Below are positions 13,364 to 25,000 of a DNA stretch of 64,000 nt, in pieces. This stretch comes from Tetmemena sp. SeJ-2015 (Eukaryota; Ciliophora; Spirotrichea; Sporadotrichida; Oxytrichidae): assembly GCA_027382625.1 (NCBI GenBank), contig JAJKFJ010020979.1, positions 186,001 to 250,000 of the forward strand. The letters run 5' to 3'. Made by a program: the position numbers and the translations under genes. The notes under the pieces are model-generated. The model was not told where the DNA came from and searched no databases. It saw only the letters and a program-made list of their open reading frames with translations. Every line of letters starts with the position of its first letter. Positions within the stretch are counted from its first letter, which is position 1.

Positions 13364-14023
13364 ATGGAGTCGAGTTAACAGTCACAGTTTGAAGCCATCC
13401 TTCATCAAGTTATCGCACCCTACCAAGAAATGATAGAATCACTTCACTTATTAAGTAATTATTTGCAAATTGTTCAAAGCAAGCAAAGAGAAAAGGAGGC
13501 AGAGTTGGTAATACTCAAGTATGCTCTCTTGGAAATGGATCGTAAATTTACAGAGCTGGAGAAGAAAGTCAAGACACCTGCCGCCTCAACTGGAGCGAGG
13601 ACCGCAGGCAGGACAGGAGCGGGATCTTCAAGTGTAAGAGGAGCAGCAGTGGGCAAATCTACTGCCAAAGATACAGCTCCGACAACTCGAGGTTCATCAA
13701 GAGCACTAATTTACTTCATTGGTGTTTATGATTATTTTGCAACAGGCAGAGATGCAGGAGCAAGTAGCTTGCAAGATGCGAGATAGAGATCTAAGACACC
13801 TACTGCCAGCAGAATGCAAAACAATTTGAATACATCGCAAGTATCCTCGAAGACAGGAGTCAGTGTTAGAGGGGCCACCACAGCCGGTCAATCTTCTAAA
13901 TTCATCTAAAATATATTTTTGGCAATAAGTAAATAATTTTACACTTATAAGCTGGTAATTTTTTTATTAAAAGAGAATTATAAAAGAGCAATTGCTATAA
14001 ATGGAAAACCTGATAGCATGTGA
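13364..14023 (+). CDS. Small coiled-coil protein with Ala/Gly/Ser/Thr-rich tail
   Basis: ATG 13364 starts MESSQQSQFEAILHQVIAPY. A heptad-like stretch follows (KQREKEAELVILKYALLEMD, then RKFTELEKKVK), suggesting a coiled coil. The rest is a basic low-complexity tail (AASTGARTAGRTGAGSSSVR). A 36-bp IES at 13703-13738 is removed in frame, giving SSRATGRDAGASS. The in-frame TGA is at 14021-14023. That position overlaps the next gene's ATG at 14001, so the real end may lie nearer 13,915 after an unseen join. The arrangement (short coiled coil plus basic Ser/Thr-rich region) recalls N-termini of microtubule-associated EML proteins, but that is only an analogy. Confidence 0.6.
13703..13738. other. 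In-frame IES, pointer GCA
   Basis: GCA at 13703-13705 and 13739-13741 flank 36 bp. Removal joins GSSRA to TGRDAG. The interior has no TGA in frame and would add LIYFIGVYDYF, a hydrophobic run alien to the surrounding Ala/Gly/Ser tail. Confidence 0.75.
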
Positions 14024-17000
14024 TAAGTGTTAAAATCGCTTCAACAAGGAAGCAAACTTGCCTAAGATGCTACCTTGTTGTGGACTGACTTACTGCCTCA
14101 ATTGTATTAAAACTTAGCTAAATGTGTAATAGCAAGTGAGTAATTTATCTTGAATATCTTATCCTTCTACGCTAAGATTATTATCTTGAATCTCATCTTT
14201 TTTTTTTTCTCAATTTTAATTTCCTCTGACCTTACTTATATAAATATAGAACATCTAATAAAAGCAAAACATAAAAGTAGGAGCGATTTAGTGTGACCAG
14301 TGCCTTAGGATATATGAGGATGGAGTTGACTCGCTCATCACGAATTACCCCCATTATATATAATTTATAATAACAAGCTGTTGAAAATAGCCACTTCTAT
14401 AAATGCTAACAGCTAATTATCTACAAATCCAAATATGGTGTTCAGCAGCCAGCATTCCTTATTCCAACCCAATTTCAATAAACTGTTAATTATATTTCTA
14501 AGGAGTTATTTTTATTTACTTTGTTTAAAGTTTAACTCATTCACACAGCACCCATAGAATCTGCAAGCAGTTAGTAGCTTCAACTCAGGCCCTAGATAAA
14601 ACTCAAGTGAGCAACAGTAATACTAATTAAAATTAGTAAACAAATTAGAATTAACCTTCTACTACAGCAATGGATCACAATTAAGCTATATTAAGAGAAT
14701 CTTAAATCAACACTCAGAATTCACAGAGTAATCTAAGAGCTCCCTAGCTAAATTAATCCATGGTGAATACTGTCATAAATTAGTCGTAGAATTAGAGTCC
14801 GATTCCTCCAGACTAGAGTAGTCTGGGACTTTTCTAGCCGAATGTAAATTTTTCAACTGATGAAGGCCAAAATATGCAAACAATCGAAGAAGGAAGAACT
14901 TCGAACTTTCAGCTAGCCAATTATGGTGAGATTCAAAAGTAAAGTCTAATTAATCAGCAATTAGGAGGACTTAACTTGAATATGCCCACTAATAACAGCA
15001 ATATAAATATGTAAAGCTTTAAAAGTCCTTACTTAATTAAAAATCCACAACAGATATCTTCCAATTAAAAAAAGCAAAATAACCTTAACATTTCTCAAAT
15101 GAGGGCGCCTAATATACCTTAAAATCCTTAATACGGATTAAGTAATAATGAATACTACTTTACATCTATTTTTTATTTAAGTCCGGCGCAAATCTAAAAT
15201 TAGACTTAAAACCAGAAATTGTGAAAGATAATTATAATAATTATTGATTTAAGAACTTGTTAAACACTGCTCTAGAAGGGGATGATTGGAGTAGATGCTT
15301 GGTGCACAGGCACAAAGAGTTGGAGTTTTACTGCAGGACTTGCTAAAAGTTAGTGTGCTCCAACTGTATGTTCTTTGAACATAACGGTCATGCGTTAAGT
15401 TAGCTTGAAGAAATAACTGGCTTGCTTATTCATAATCTCCACGACATGTCAAAGCAAATGCAAAAGTCAAGATTTGCAAATTCAAATTTTTAAGTTCTTT
15501 AATCTCCATCATTTTTTAAGATCTCTGGTAAATGTAAATAGAACTTAGCTAGAAAAAATGCTCCAACAAGTCAATACTTTATTTTTACCTATCTATATTA
15601 TTATTCTAAGTGTAGTTCTTAGAGGAGCAGCAGATAGATAATATTGAGAAGGGCTTCTAAGCCATAATTACGCGCTTAAACGAGAAGAAGCAGTCTATGC
15701 TTGTGGAAATGACTATGAGGTATATGACTGAGAAGAGGAAGTTTTCCCAAAACCTCAAGGAAGTAATAAGAAGTGACGACTTTCTCAAAGACATAGAAGA
15801 AGCTTATCATTAACTGATTCTATAATTTATTTCATTGATAAAGTACATGGAAGAGAATCACAGACAAGAGTGCTTCAAAGGATTCACGACATCAATGAGT
15901 TTGTGCAAGCGTCGTGTCTCAAAATGGATGAGTTGCTGAGGAGTGAGAATAAATACGACTTCAGAATAGATCAGACGCTCACACCTATGACTCTTAATGT
16001 GCATCGTGCCATGGAAGCACTGGGCAAATTTCATATGAATCACCCTCTTTCGCAAGAGGGAAATTTCCTCAAGATTAAGAAAGAGATTTAGCACGGGGGG
16101 AGCCTTAGTCTTGAGATCAACTAATCTCCAAATGAAGAAGAATAATGCTAACTACAAAATATATTTTGCAAATGACTTGGGTTTTTTGAAGATTTAAGGT
16201 GGAAGCTTGAACTAAAGTGTCTAAGAGTAGTCTTCTCAGCAAATAATGAGCATCAATTCTCCAGAACACTAAAAGCAGGTGCAAATTAGAGTCAGGTTTA
16301 GAATTACCCAACTGATCAGTAAAGGCAGATTCTTCAATAGAGTGATTTTACGAGGACATTCCCACCTAGGAGAAACATTCCACTTCCAACTAACTATCAA
16401 AGTCAAAACTACTAAGCTAATCTAACTTGAATAGCTAGAATTTAAATGCAAATAACCAGCAATACTAATCTCAAATTCAGTTGTAGTAGTAGTAACCTCA
16501 AAATTAGTAACTTAGATCAGAAATTTACCTCCTTTGCCAAATGGCCAAAATTACAATTAAAGACCTGCTTATTAGAGTCAAGAAGGTTTCATTCAATAGC
16601 ATAATAGCTAGTAAAATATTCCTCAAGCTGTTCCATACTAACTCTAAGTTGAGAAGCATCCAAGTTTTAACCCTGACTCTTATCCTCAAATGTATTCTCA
16701 AGCCACCTCCATAATTTAGAATGCATAAAGCCAAATGAAAATGAACACAGGCTAGGCAGCTGCTTCACCTGGTATGATGAATAGAAGAGTCAATTAAATT
16801 TGATAAATAAATATGTGTATAAGTTTTAACAATCCGCAAAGTTCATAATTCAATTCAAACTTTGCTTTTGCTACATAGAATATGAGTCCTCGCAGAACTG
16901 GAGAGTCTTTCACACCAGTTGAGAGAAGATTTACTCCAGTGTAGGGTAATGAGGGCACAAGAGGAGAAACCCAGGATTTGAGGAGCAGTTCCGTGGGTGA

Positions 17001-17245
17001 CTTTGGATTCCCAGTGGAAGCCTAGATATAGTAAGATGATCTGAGGGCTTAAGTTGAAAGACATAGAGCAACTATGAGTAGCCATGGGTTGAGGAATTCA
17101 ACAGTTATATTGCATTATATTTTTAAATTCAGGTTTAAATGATTCTTTGAATGCAGGCAATAGAAGGACTCTTCTTCCAGACTTAATTACCAAAACGAAT
17201 TCAGTGCCTCGATCTATCCTTTAAAATTAGTACAACCCATTATGA
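14001..17245 (+). CDS. RING finger / B-box (TRIM-like) protein with coiled coil and Asn/Gln-rich tails
   Basis: ATG 14001 begins MENLIACDKCQNRF. CxxC, then MLPCCGLTYCLNCIK and, after an intron at 14136-14249 (GTGAGT...TAG), CDQCLRIYEDG fit a RING finger with an altered His position. A Gln/Asn-rich linker follows, then CLVHRHKELEFYCRTCQKLV and CSNCMFFEHNGHAL, a clear B-box. Next is a helical region (LEEQQIDNIEKGFQ to NFLKIKKEIQ) that would be the coiled coil. The C-terminal third is Asn/Gln/Pro-rich and ends ILQNQYNPL, TGA 17243-17245. IESs at 15808, 16792 and 17102 restore the frame; joins around 14,380-14,560 and 15,180-15,260 remain unclear. TRIM proteins are typically E3 ubiquitin ligases; activity here is inferred from domains only. 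Confidence 0.75.
15808..15845. other. IES, pointer CAT
   Basis: CAT at 15808-15810 and 15846-15848; 38 bp. Removal joins KDIEEAYH to GRESQTRVLQRIHDINEF in frame within the RING/B-box gene. Confidence 0.8.
16792..16827. other. IES, pointer AA
   Basis: AA at 16792-16793 and 16828-16829; 36 bp, containing a TGA. Removal joins MMNRRV to NNPQSSQFNSNF in frame. The pointer is short, but coding quality on both sides is high. Confidence 0.6.
17102..17129. other. IES, pointer CAG
   Basis: CAG at 17102-17104 and 17130-17132; 28 bp. Removal joins GLRNST to GLNDSLNAGNRRTLLPDL in frame near the C-terminus of the RING/B-box gene. Confidence 0.75.
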
Positions 17246-17453
17246 ATTTTTTCCACTTATTATGCTATACTTATACAAAACTAGTCATATTTTAGAACAT
17301 AAATGAATATCTTTAGCTCTTGAAGCCAAGTTTATTTAAAATAAAGAAATTAATTCAGGGAAGAAGAAAATAATCGATTTCTTTGCTAACAATATCCAAA
17401 ATGTAGAATTATATCATTTGAAGCACATTTATTTTATTTGGGGAGTAATAAAG

Positions 17454-18672
17454 ATGGAATTTGAAGAGAGCATTTACAACCTTATTCCCAAGGAGAAGTA
17501 CGAGCCTCCCAAGCAAAAGATGTACAAGTCTAGACACCCTGCTAATCTAATATAGAATTAATGTATTCACAAGCAAGATTATTAAATTTGAATGTGCCAC
17601 CTACTGGAACTACTTTCGGTTTGACTACTACATCCAAGCCAGGCATTGGAAACATGAATGGTGACTACCAACCTCAAGGAAGCAGCCACACTAACAAGGC
17701 AGGCGGAGCAACCTTCGGCCAGCCCAAGGGAGCTCTCAAGCCTGACACTAACACCTTCCGCAAGAAGGGAACTGGCACCATGGTCCTCCCTGAGAGTAAG
17801 TCACTTCAACCATTAAACCTACTTCACCACTTGACTAAATCTCATTACCAAATAAACTTTAAGAACTTTCTTCAAAGTCATTCATAAAATAAATAATCAG
17901 ATGCATAATATGTATATATAGATAGATTGTGGAGCTGTTTTATATGAGTAGATTAATTAAACGTTTCATATAGCTACAAAGTTCAACAGAGATGCAGAGA
18001 AGAAACCACCTGTCCCCAAAAAGGACGAAAAGCCCATTATGGGACTTGTGTCGGACAAGAACTTCATCGTTGCTAACGCAGTTGAAAACATCCTAGCCGG
18101 TAAGTTACCTCAGATACAAACTTAAGATAGCAAAGAATAACCATGCTTCTTAAGAATTAGATGGGCACGGCCATTTCTAATAATTAAATTAAATTCATAA
18201 CCCTCACACTCCTATCAAGATCTTATAACATCATTCTCAACTTTTTACTTAACTCTCTTGTAGCCCCTAAACTACCAGTGAACACCCAGAAGGACTTCCT
18301 GAAAAAGAAGACCTATGGAAAGGTTCCTCAGTTCCTGCAAAAGATCAAGCGAGAAATTGAAGATGAGTATCAGTTGGTGCGCGAGATGCAACTTGAAGAA
18401 GAGAACGAGCGTGATCGCCAGAAGTTCCTCCTCGACGAGCAGGAGAGAGGCGAGCTCATCGCTGCTCTCAAGAAGAAGTATTTATTACTTAATGAAAGTG
18501 GGAGGTGGTGCACAGAGAGTACCAGACTCTAACTCACAAGGGTAAACTAGACACCCTTGGAATCAAGAACAAGAAGGAGAACTGTGAGAAGGAGCTCGCT
18601 CAGCTCGAAAAGGACATCGAGAAACTTTCAAAGAACTACATCTTCGTGGACACTCAGCAGTTCGGATATTGA
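17454..18672 (+). CDS. ENKUR: Enkurin, ciliary/sperm-tail adaptor
   Basis: ATG 17454 starts MEFEESIYNLIPKEKYEPPK, the conserved enkurin N-terminus. Later segments also match: KFNRDAEKKPPVPKKDEKPI with MGLVSDKNFIVANAVENIL, then KDFLKKKTYGKVPQFLQKIK, and a C-terminal enkurin/IQ-like coiled coil (KKKWEVVHREYQTLTHKGK to FVDTQQFGY). TGA is at 18670-18672. Two introns with GTAAGT donors and TAG acceptors lie at 17796-17973 and 18100-18263. IESs at 17544 and 18476 are removed in frame. Enkurin is a Ca-channel/calmodulin-linked adaptor and a doublet microtubule inner protein of motile cilia, which suits a ciliate. Codons are more GC-rich than in neighbouring genes. After the joins, all expected regions are present. 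Confidence 0.93.
17544..17590. other. IES, pointer AAT
   Basis: AAT at 17544-17546 and 17591-17593; 47 bp. Removal joins YKSRHPAN to VPPTGTTFGL in the enkurin gene. Confidence 0.85.
18476..18495. other. Short IES, pointer AAGT
   Basis: AAGT at 18476-18479 and 18496-18499; only 20 bp. Removal joins LIAALKKK to WEVVHREYQTL, matching the known enkurin order, so the excision is well supported. Confidence 0.88.
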
Positions 18673-19074
18673 GAGAGAGCATCTCCCCACGCCGTCTTTT
18701 ATTAGGGACGAGCGGGTGAATGAGTAAAAGAAAAATAATGATAAGCTAAAGTGATAGATTGAGATTGCTCTTAGATTTAACGAACTATAAACACGCATTA
18801 CGCATTTCTTCTACTTGTATGTTTCATTCATTCTTATATTTAAAATTATTCCCACTTCCCCAATCCATATTTAACAACTTTCATTCGCAAGTATCTATGC
18901 AATTACTAAAACTTAATGAATTTTAATGATGATAGATAAGTTAAATTCATATTGAAGATAGGGTAAAATGTGAATTTTGAAAGACCCTTGGCAATCAAAG
19001 CTTGTTCATATATTGAGTAAGATCAACTTTCAGTTTCTTGATGTTGTTACTTTCTTCAAGAATTTTTAAAAATA
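18673..19074. other. Convergent intergenic region
   Basis: AT-rich spacer between the 3' ends of enkurin (+) and the LRR gene (-). No ORF or repeat stands out. Confidence 0.4.
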
Positions 19075-22000
19075 TCAAAATATGTATATAAGGACTGGGC
19101 TAATTGATCTCTCAGTGATGCAGTCAATGTTGCAATCAGGTGTCATGGTATCTAGATGCCTGCTTTGCTCAAATGTTTCCCCTTGAAAAGTTTAGTGCTA
19201 ATGAGACCCGTCCATCATGTTATTTTAAGCTAATAAATTTAAAAACTCATTTACAGCACTTGATTTTAAATGATAATCTCATGATTGTAGGTGAAATTAT
19301 TGAGTTAGTTAAGCTAGCTAGTTTGGTTATTTATGGAAGTGAGACCACTTATATTATGAGATTAATTCAGCATTGAGGGGTTGATATTGAACTGACTGTT
19401 GCTCTAACTTGCACTACTATTCATCATCAACATCGAAAGGGGATTCTAAGACTGACTTATATTTGCTTAGCTCACTTGAGGTTGCATTTACTACTATTGA
19501 TTCTATTAGGATTGAATTTGAGATATACTCTTCATGTTCGTGATGCCAGATTTGCCAATCATGTTGTTAGTTGGACTATCTTTTCCAAGTCTCTTTATAG
19601 GGTTTGAAATAGCTTAATGGTTCTAAGGTTGGAAACTTGTGTTTGTCATTCCATTTTCATCTCTCTCGCTCATCTATACTCCAGAAAATACTTATGATGA
19701 AATTAAGGAAAGGTTATTGATATTGCTCTAAGCTCCTTAAGAGAGAACTGAGAGTGACATGTCTGCTTTTGATTTCTTGTCTCCAGGATTCCCACTTTTC
19801 ATCTGATAGGATTTAGGAGGCAAGTTAGTAAGTTTTTGGCTAGGGACCTATTGCTGTTGTTATTGATGGAAAGAAAGCTAAGTCTGAGAAGTTGAGGGCC
19901 TACTAGAGGTAACTGAGATCTGCTATTAGCTAGTATTTGGTCTTTAACTTCCCATTATAAACTTCTAGAGTTAAGATGCCATCGGCTTTGATTGACTCTG
20001 TGGGAAATTTTGGCTTTAATTGATATTGGCAGAACTTGGAGTTATTCTTCCCTAGTTATTTGAATGCTGCTACTAGTTTTAGTTTAGCTACTGAGAGTCA
20101 AATACAAAGCTAGATTACTAGATATTCTTTGCAGACTAGGGGACATGCATATTCTATTAATTATGTGTCTGGAGGCTAGTGAGATTAGTCGTTCTATTGA
20201 TCTTGGAAGTCAAAGGATTATCTTGAGAATCATCAGCAAGAGATGACGCCCCATTTATAAATCTTTGTTTGAGATTCGTAACAGGCCTTCCAACATTCTT
20301 AGAACTCAAAGGTGGATTAAGTGAAGTGTTGGTGATTTAGGAAGGCCTCGCAATAGTGGTAGGTGAAAGAATCTTCTGCCTGGCTGAATTGAGACCCGAT
20401 GGGTCCTTTTTAATAAGCTTTGTCACCACATTGAATTTCTTGCCAGTTGAGTCTTGAGTAGGAAGCGAGGGAGCTGTCTTTGTAGGTGTAGCTATTGACC
20501 TATCTCCAAACTCCCCAGTCTATTTCAAATTGTACTTTTGAAAGTCATCGACCTAGCAAAAACTCTTTTTAGCTTAATGAAGGTTGTTGCTTTCTTAACG
20601 AGGTGTCAATCCTGATTAAAAAGGTTAGTTTGAATTATATGCACCTCTTCGCGGAGTAATCTTTCCTTGGTTTGATAAAGCTTGAGAAGATACTTGAGTA
20701 TATAATAAATTTCTCTTATAGAATAAATAATTTTGAGAATTGATAGAGACTTTTTTAGTAAAATTTTCTCTATTTTATTACTAAGTCTATTAAGAATTAA
20801 CATTTTGTCTTGCGTTAGTCTGTTAAATGGGAGTTCTTCCTGATGCAAGGCCTGAGGTTTTATAATTCTACCTTCCATTCTCATTTCGACTGATGTTTGA
20901 AGTTGATAAATAAAAATTACCACTTGTTAGCTAATTAAAAATTTGATCTTTCAACGTTAAGCCTAGTTTGGCTTCTCTCTTTGACAGGTTAATAGCTCTA
21001 TCTCCTATCATCATTTTACGATCGCTCCTAACTTATCTATGAGATATTCTGATTTCTATGAGAAGCCAAAGCTGCGGCCACTTCTCTAGGGCCTCTCTGG
21101 CTTTGGACTATTCCTCCATTTACTTAAAAATTGCTTGGATTTCCCAACTAGCTTCTATTCTGATTCAAACGCTCTTTCACTAAAGGGCTTCTATTGAGTT
21201 TCTGTGCATACTACTTATAGTTCTATACAATCTTACTTTCTCCATCATTACGGATTAAATTGTTTGGCCCAATATTGCTAACTCTTCTTGAAGCATCTCT
21301 ATAAAATTTAAACTTCATTATGAGTAAATTTAAATTAATCTTCTACCGATCTATCTTACTAGCGACCAGGAGAAATTATCATAGACTTGAGTTTAGGCTC
21401 AAATTTCCTAGCATTATTTTAAGGCTCCTTTTAAATGATGTTCTTATCGTTATTTTAATACCCCGCTCCGGATAGATATGATTTAGCTCTTTCTCTGTTT
21501 GGAGTTCGAGAACGGGGCTTACCATCTGCGGCAATGACAGATTCTTGATTACTCTCTCTGTCCTGTTCAGAGAGAGCAGTTTATCTCAGATTTTGAGTGC
21601 TCATCTACTCCACCATGATTAACTCAGATTAATTCCCTGCTGCCATCATTTGAGATTCTGTGAAGCAAATATGCTCCATATCAGAAAACTGAGAGTAGTC
21701 TTTTATCTAGTCAGGGTCCTAAACTTTCACCTGAGGCAGAGTTCTTTTCAAAATTAGTTCATAATTTGCACTCTTCTCGATCACATTTCCTTACAATGAG
21801 AGAGTTGTCAGCTTCTTGCAATTTTATAAGGCAGTGACTTGCTCAATTTAAGTGATCTTGTTAGAACTTAGATCAAGTAACTACAGGTTTTTTAGCTGCC
21901 CTATATCCTTAATTTGAGAAAGTTAGTTCGAGGAAAAGATCAGCTCTCTCATGCTTTGCAAAAACGCAAGGTTGCTTGCTGAAGATAAATTAAAATGAGA

Positions 22001-25000
22001 TAGTTGATTCCCAGATACATTCAGAAATTTTAGATTCACGCAGCTTTCTATTCCATTTAGACTTTTGAGTTTGTTAAAGCTAAAGTTCATGTAAACTATG
22101 CTCTTTTCAAGAGGAGTAGGTAATTTTATGAGTTGATTTATTGCAAGATTTAGAGATCTGATTGGCATCCTGTATTTATCAAAGTTACTTGGGATCAACT
22201 ATTTAATCAAATCCAGATCAAAGGTTTTTAAACCCTTACTCGAATAATCTAGATCAACGTGATTTTGATTAGCTATGATACTGTTAGTGTTATTGCTTTA
22301 AAGAGAATTCGAAGAGGATTAACTCATGTAAGATTACTACATTTAAGATCTTAATTGCTAAGAGGTTTCAATTTTATTATGAAGCTGCTAATTCAAAACT
22401 TTGTCTGACTCTTGCTATGTACCTCTAATAGGTAAGCTATTTTGATATTGAGGCCCTTTGATTTATTATCCTGAGTTTTAGACCAAAGGCTTTTAGTTTT
22501 ATTATTGCAATGATGCCTTTTATTAAATTGAGTTAACGGAAGAAATTCTGGTGGACTTTATAAATTTAAACATCTTACTTTACTTTTGATTGTTATGATG
22601 CTCTTCAAATGTGTTGACCAAATCTACTTTGACACTGCTTGAGTTGTTAACATTATTGTGATCCATATTCCTCCATTTCGATGAGCCGAAACTGTGATTG
22701 CTTCCCACTTCAACATGGCCATCCTCTTAATCAATTGACTACGAATAATTGTGAGGGTTCATGTTGTTGTATCTACTACTATTACTGCTCTGTCTGCTGT
22801 CTACTTTTTATTAACTCTAGGCTGAACTCTAATTTTACTAATTATTGTTCTGCATGTTATAGTAATTTTGAGAGCTCTAAGACTGATAGACCTAAGGTAC
22901 TTGCTTCTTCTGACTATTCTATTATACTTTAGTATCTTTAGGTAACCATGATTAAACATATGACAGAAAATATAACTATCTTAGATTAGCTATTTGAACT
23001 GATATGGCTATTTAAACTGACACTGTTATTTACAGGATTGACTGCAGTGCCAAATTAATTAGCAACTTAGGAACTCTTCAAAGTTGCATAATAAGAATCC
23101 TAGACATTCACTGCTTAAACCATAGCGTTTGTCACCTAGTTTTACTGTAGAGAGGATAGCATGAAATTTTGGCTTGCTTGAATCGATGAACTGACATTCA
23201 TTTAGCCAATACTTGAGTTCTACTGATGAACTTGAGAATTCGAAGGATGGTGCTGATTTTGTGCAGTCGAGAGTCTTCTTGCATTCTTAAATGTGGCAGT
23301 TCTACTTGATCTTACACTCTCCTAAATACCTGTAATTTATAAACTCTAATTTGAATCCTCTAACTTTTTGCGATCTATCCGACCCATGCCGCCTTTACTC
23401 TCGTTCCAATCTTCATTCTCATCTTCAGGTCTGCTGTATTCGCTATCAATTTCACATGCCTCATCATCTTCATTGCTAAGTCTATTGTTTAAGGTAGGAC
23501 TTTGGTTTGGAATAAAGAGAGGAGTCTGAGATAAAAGCTAATGCTGTGTTGGATTGTAGTCTGTAGCAGTTGTGAGGATGTTTGTCTGGCTCACACTATC
23601 AGAGTGCTTTTAAAAATAATCAGCCCCCATTATTGACTAGTTGGTTTAGTTTTGATTAACTTAACTGATTCCATGAACCACACTTCCGTTACCGTAATTA
23701 AATTTAATTAACTTTAAGAAGGTTTAAACAGGTAATTAATTAGACTGTCTGCAAAACTAGGATAGAAATCTTCATTACGCTTTTTATTATTCTTCGATTA
23801 GTTCTCAATGCTACTACCGCCATAATTAACAGTCAAATGGCTTCCAGTTGTGTGTCCAGCCTGCATAACTTGAGTTTGAGCATGGCTATTTTAGACTAAG
23901 CTGTTTTGAATTGGATTGTGACTAAAAGCATTTGGCTTGCTCAGATTGCGTTAGTGGTATTAATTTTAACCACCACCTCCACCAGTGCTTATAAAAGAGT
24001 TAGTTTGAACAACTTAGATTGCACCTCCCATCGAGCTCATGCCTCTTTAATGTCTCTTGTTCAAATAACTTTTCATTATAATTAAGATACTCATGTTATG
24101 GCCTATATCGATGATTTTGTCTTGTTCTATTTATGTAATTGGAAAGCCATCATTTTCATCTTCATCATAGTAATATTGAGGATTTTAGTTTCTGAGTCCC
24201 TAAATCTACTCGTGAAAAAGCAAAAATAATTCAGCTGTTATTAAGTGATGATGTCCATTCTTTCTGCCGCTCTCATCTGCCTCTCCCTCGTTTTCATAAT
24301 CAACTTCTGACACTACTTGTGAGTCTTCTTAATGATTTGGCTATCTTTGATGATGCAAGGTCATTTCTTGGATCTAAAATTAATTTTTAAATACGAATTT
24401 TCTAGATCTGATAAGAGTTTTGCTAGTTTGAATGAGAAACAGATTGCTATGAATTACTACTCATAGAAGCATTCTATCTTGAATTCTAATTGGCTTTAAC
24501 TTATTACTCGCTAAATAACTTGTCTTTGCCTGTGACTGAGTTTTAATTCGAAAAAATGTTGTTGATCTTAAACTGACTTAAACTAAAACAAGTCAAAATA
24601 ATATAATTCACACAACAATTAATGATAAACTATCCCCTTTTTTCTTATTTTATATTTTCTAATGACCTCCAAATTCTTCTTCACTGCTGTCAGAGCTTTC
24701 TCTTTTCTAGGTTAAACTCTTAATTTTCTTATTGTCAGAAGGCTTCCCTCTCTACACTTGGAGTAAGAAGACATCAATTATGTTATCCCAAGATATGTAC
24801 TCAGACATTGAACCAAGGGTACTTTCGATTTCTCTGTATGAGAATGCTACCTCAGAACAATTTTTAAAGTACTCTTGCCGAGTCTGTAAAGGCAAAATGT
24901 GCTTAATTTTCTTAAGACCTGCTACGAAATTAGCTGTTTCAAATCAAATAAAAAATATATAAGATTCAACATGCTTTTGCTTGTTAGAGTTGAAGGAATC

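Noticed and set aside
17796..18263. IESs instead of introns in enkurin
   Set aside because: Both segments start GTAAGT and end TAG, with no direct repeat at the borders, so introns explain them better.
19140..20272. Plus-strand protein-like frames between 19.1 and 20.3 kb
   Set aside because: The minus strand gives one continuous Gln/Asn-rich frame that connects to the LRR gene; the plus frames are its complement and are broken by TGA.
22681..22932. Plus-strand Cys-rich ORF
   Set aside because: Antisense to the N-terminal part of the LRR gene, which reads clearly as Ser/Gln-rich protein on the minus strand.
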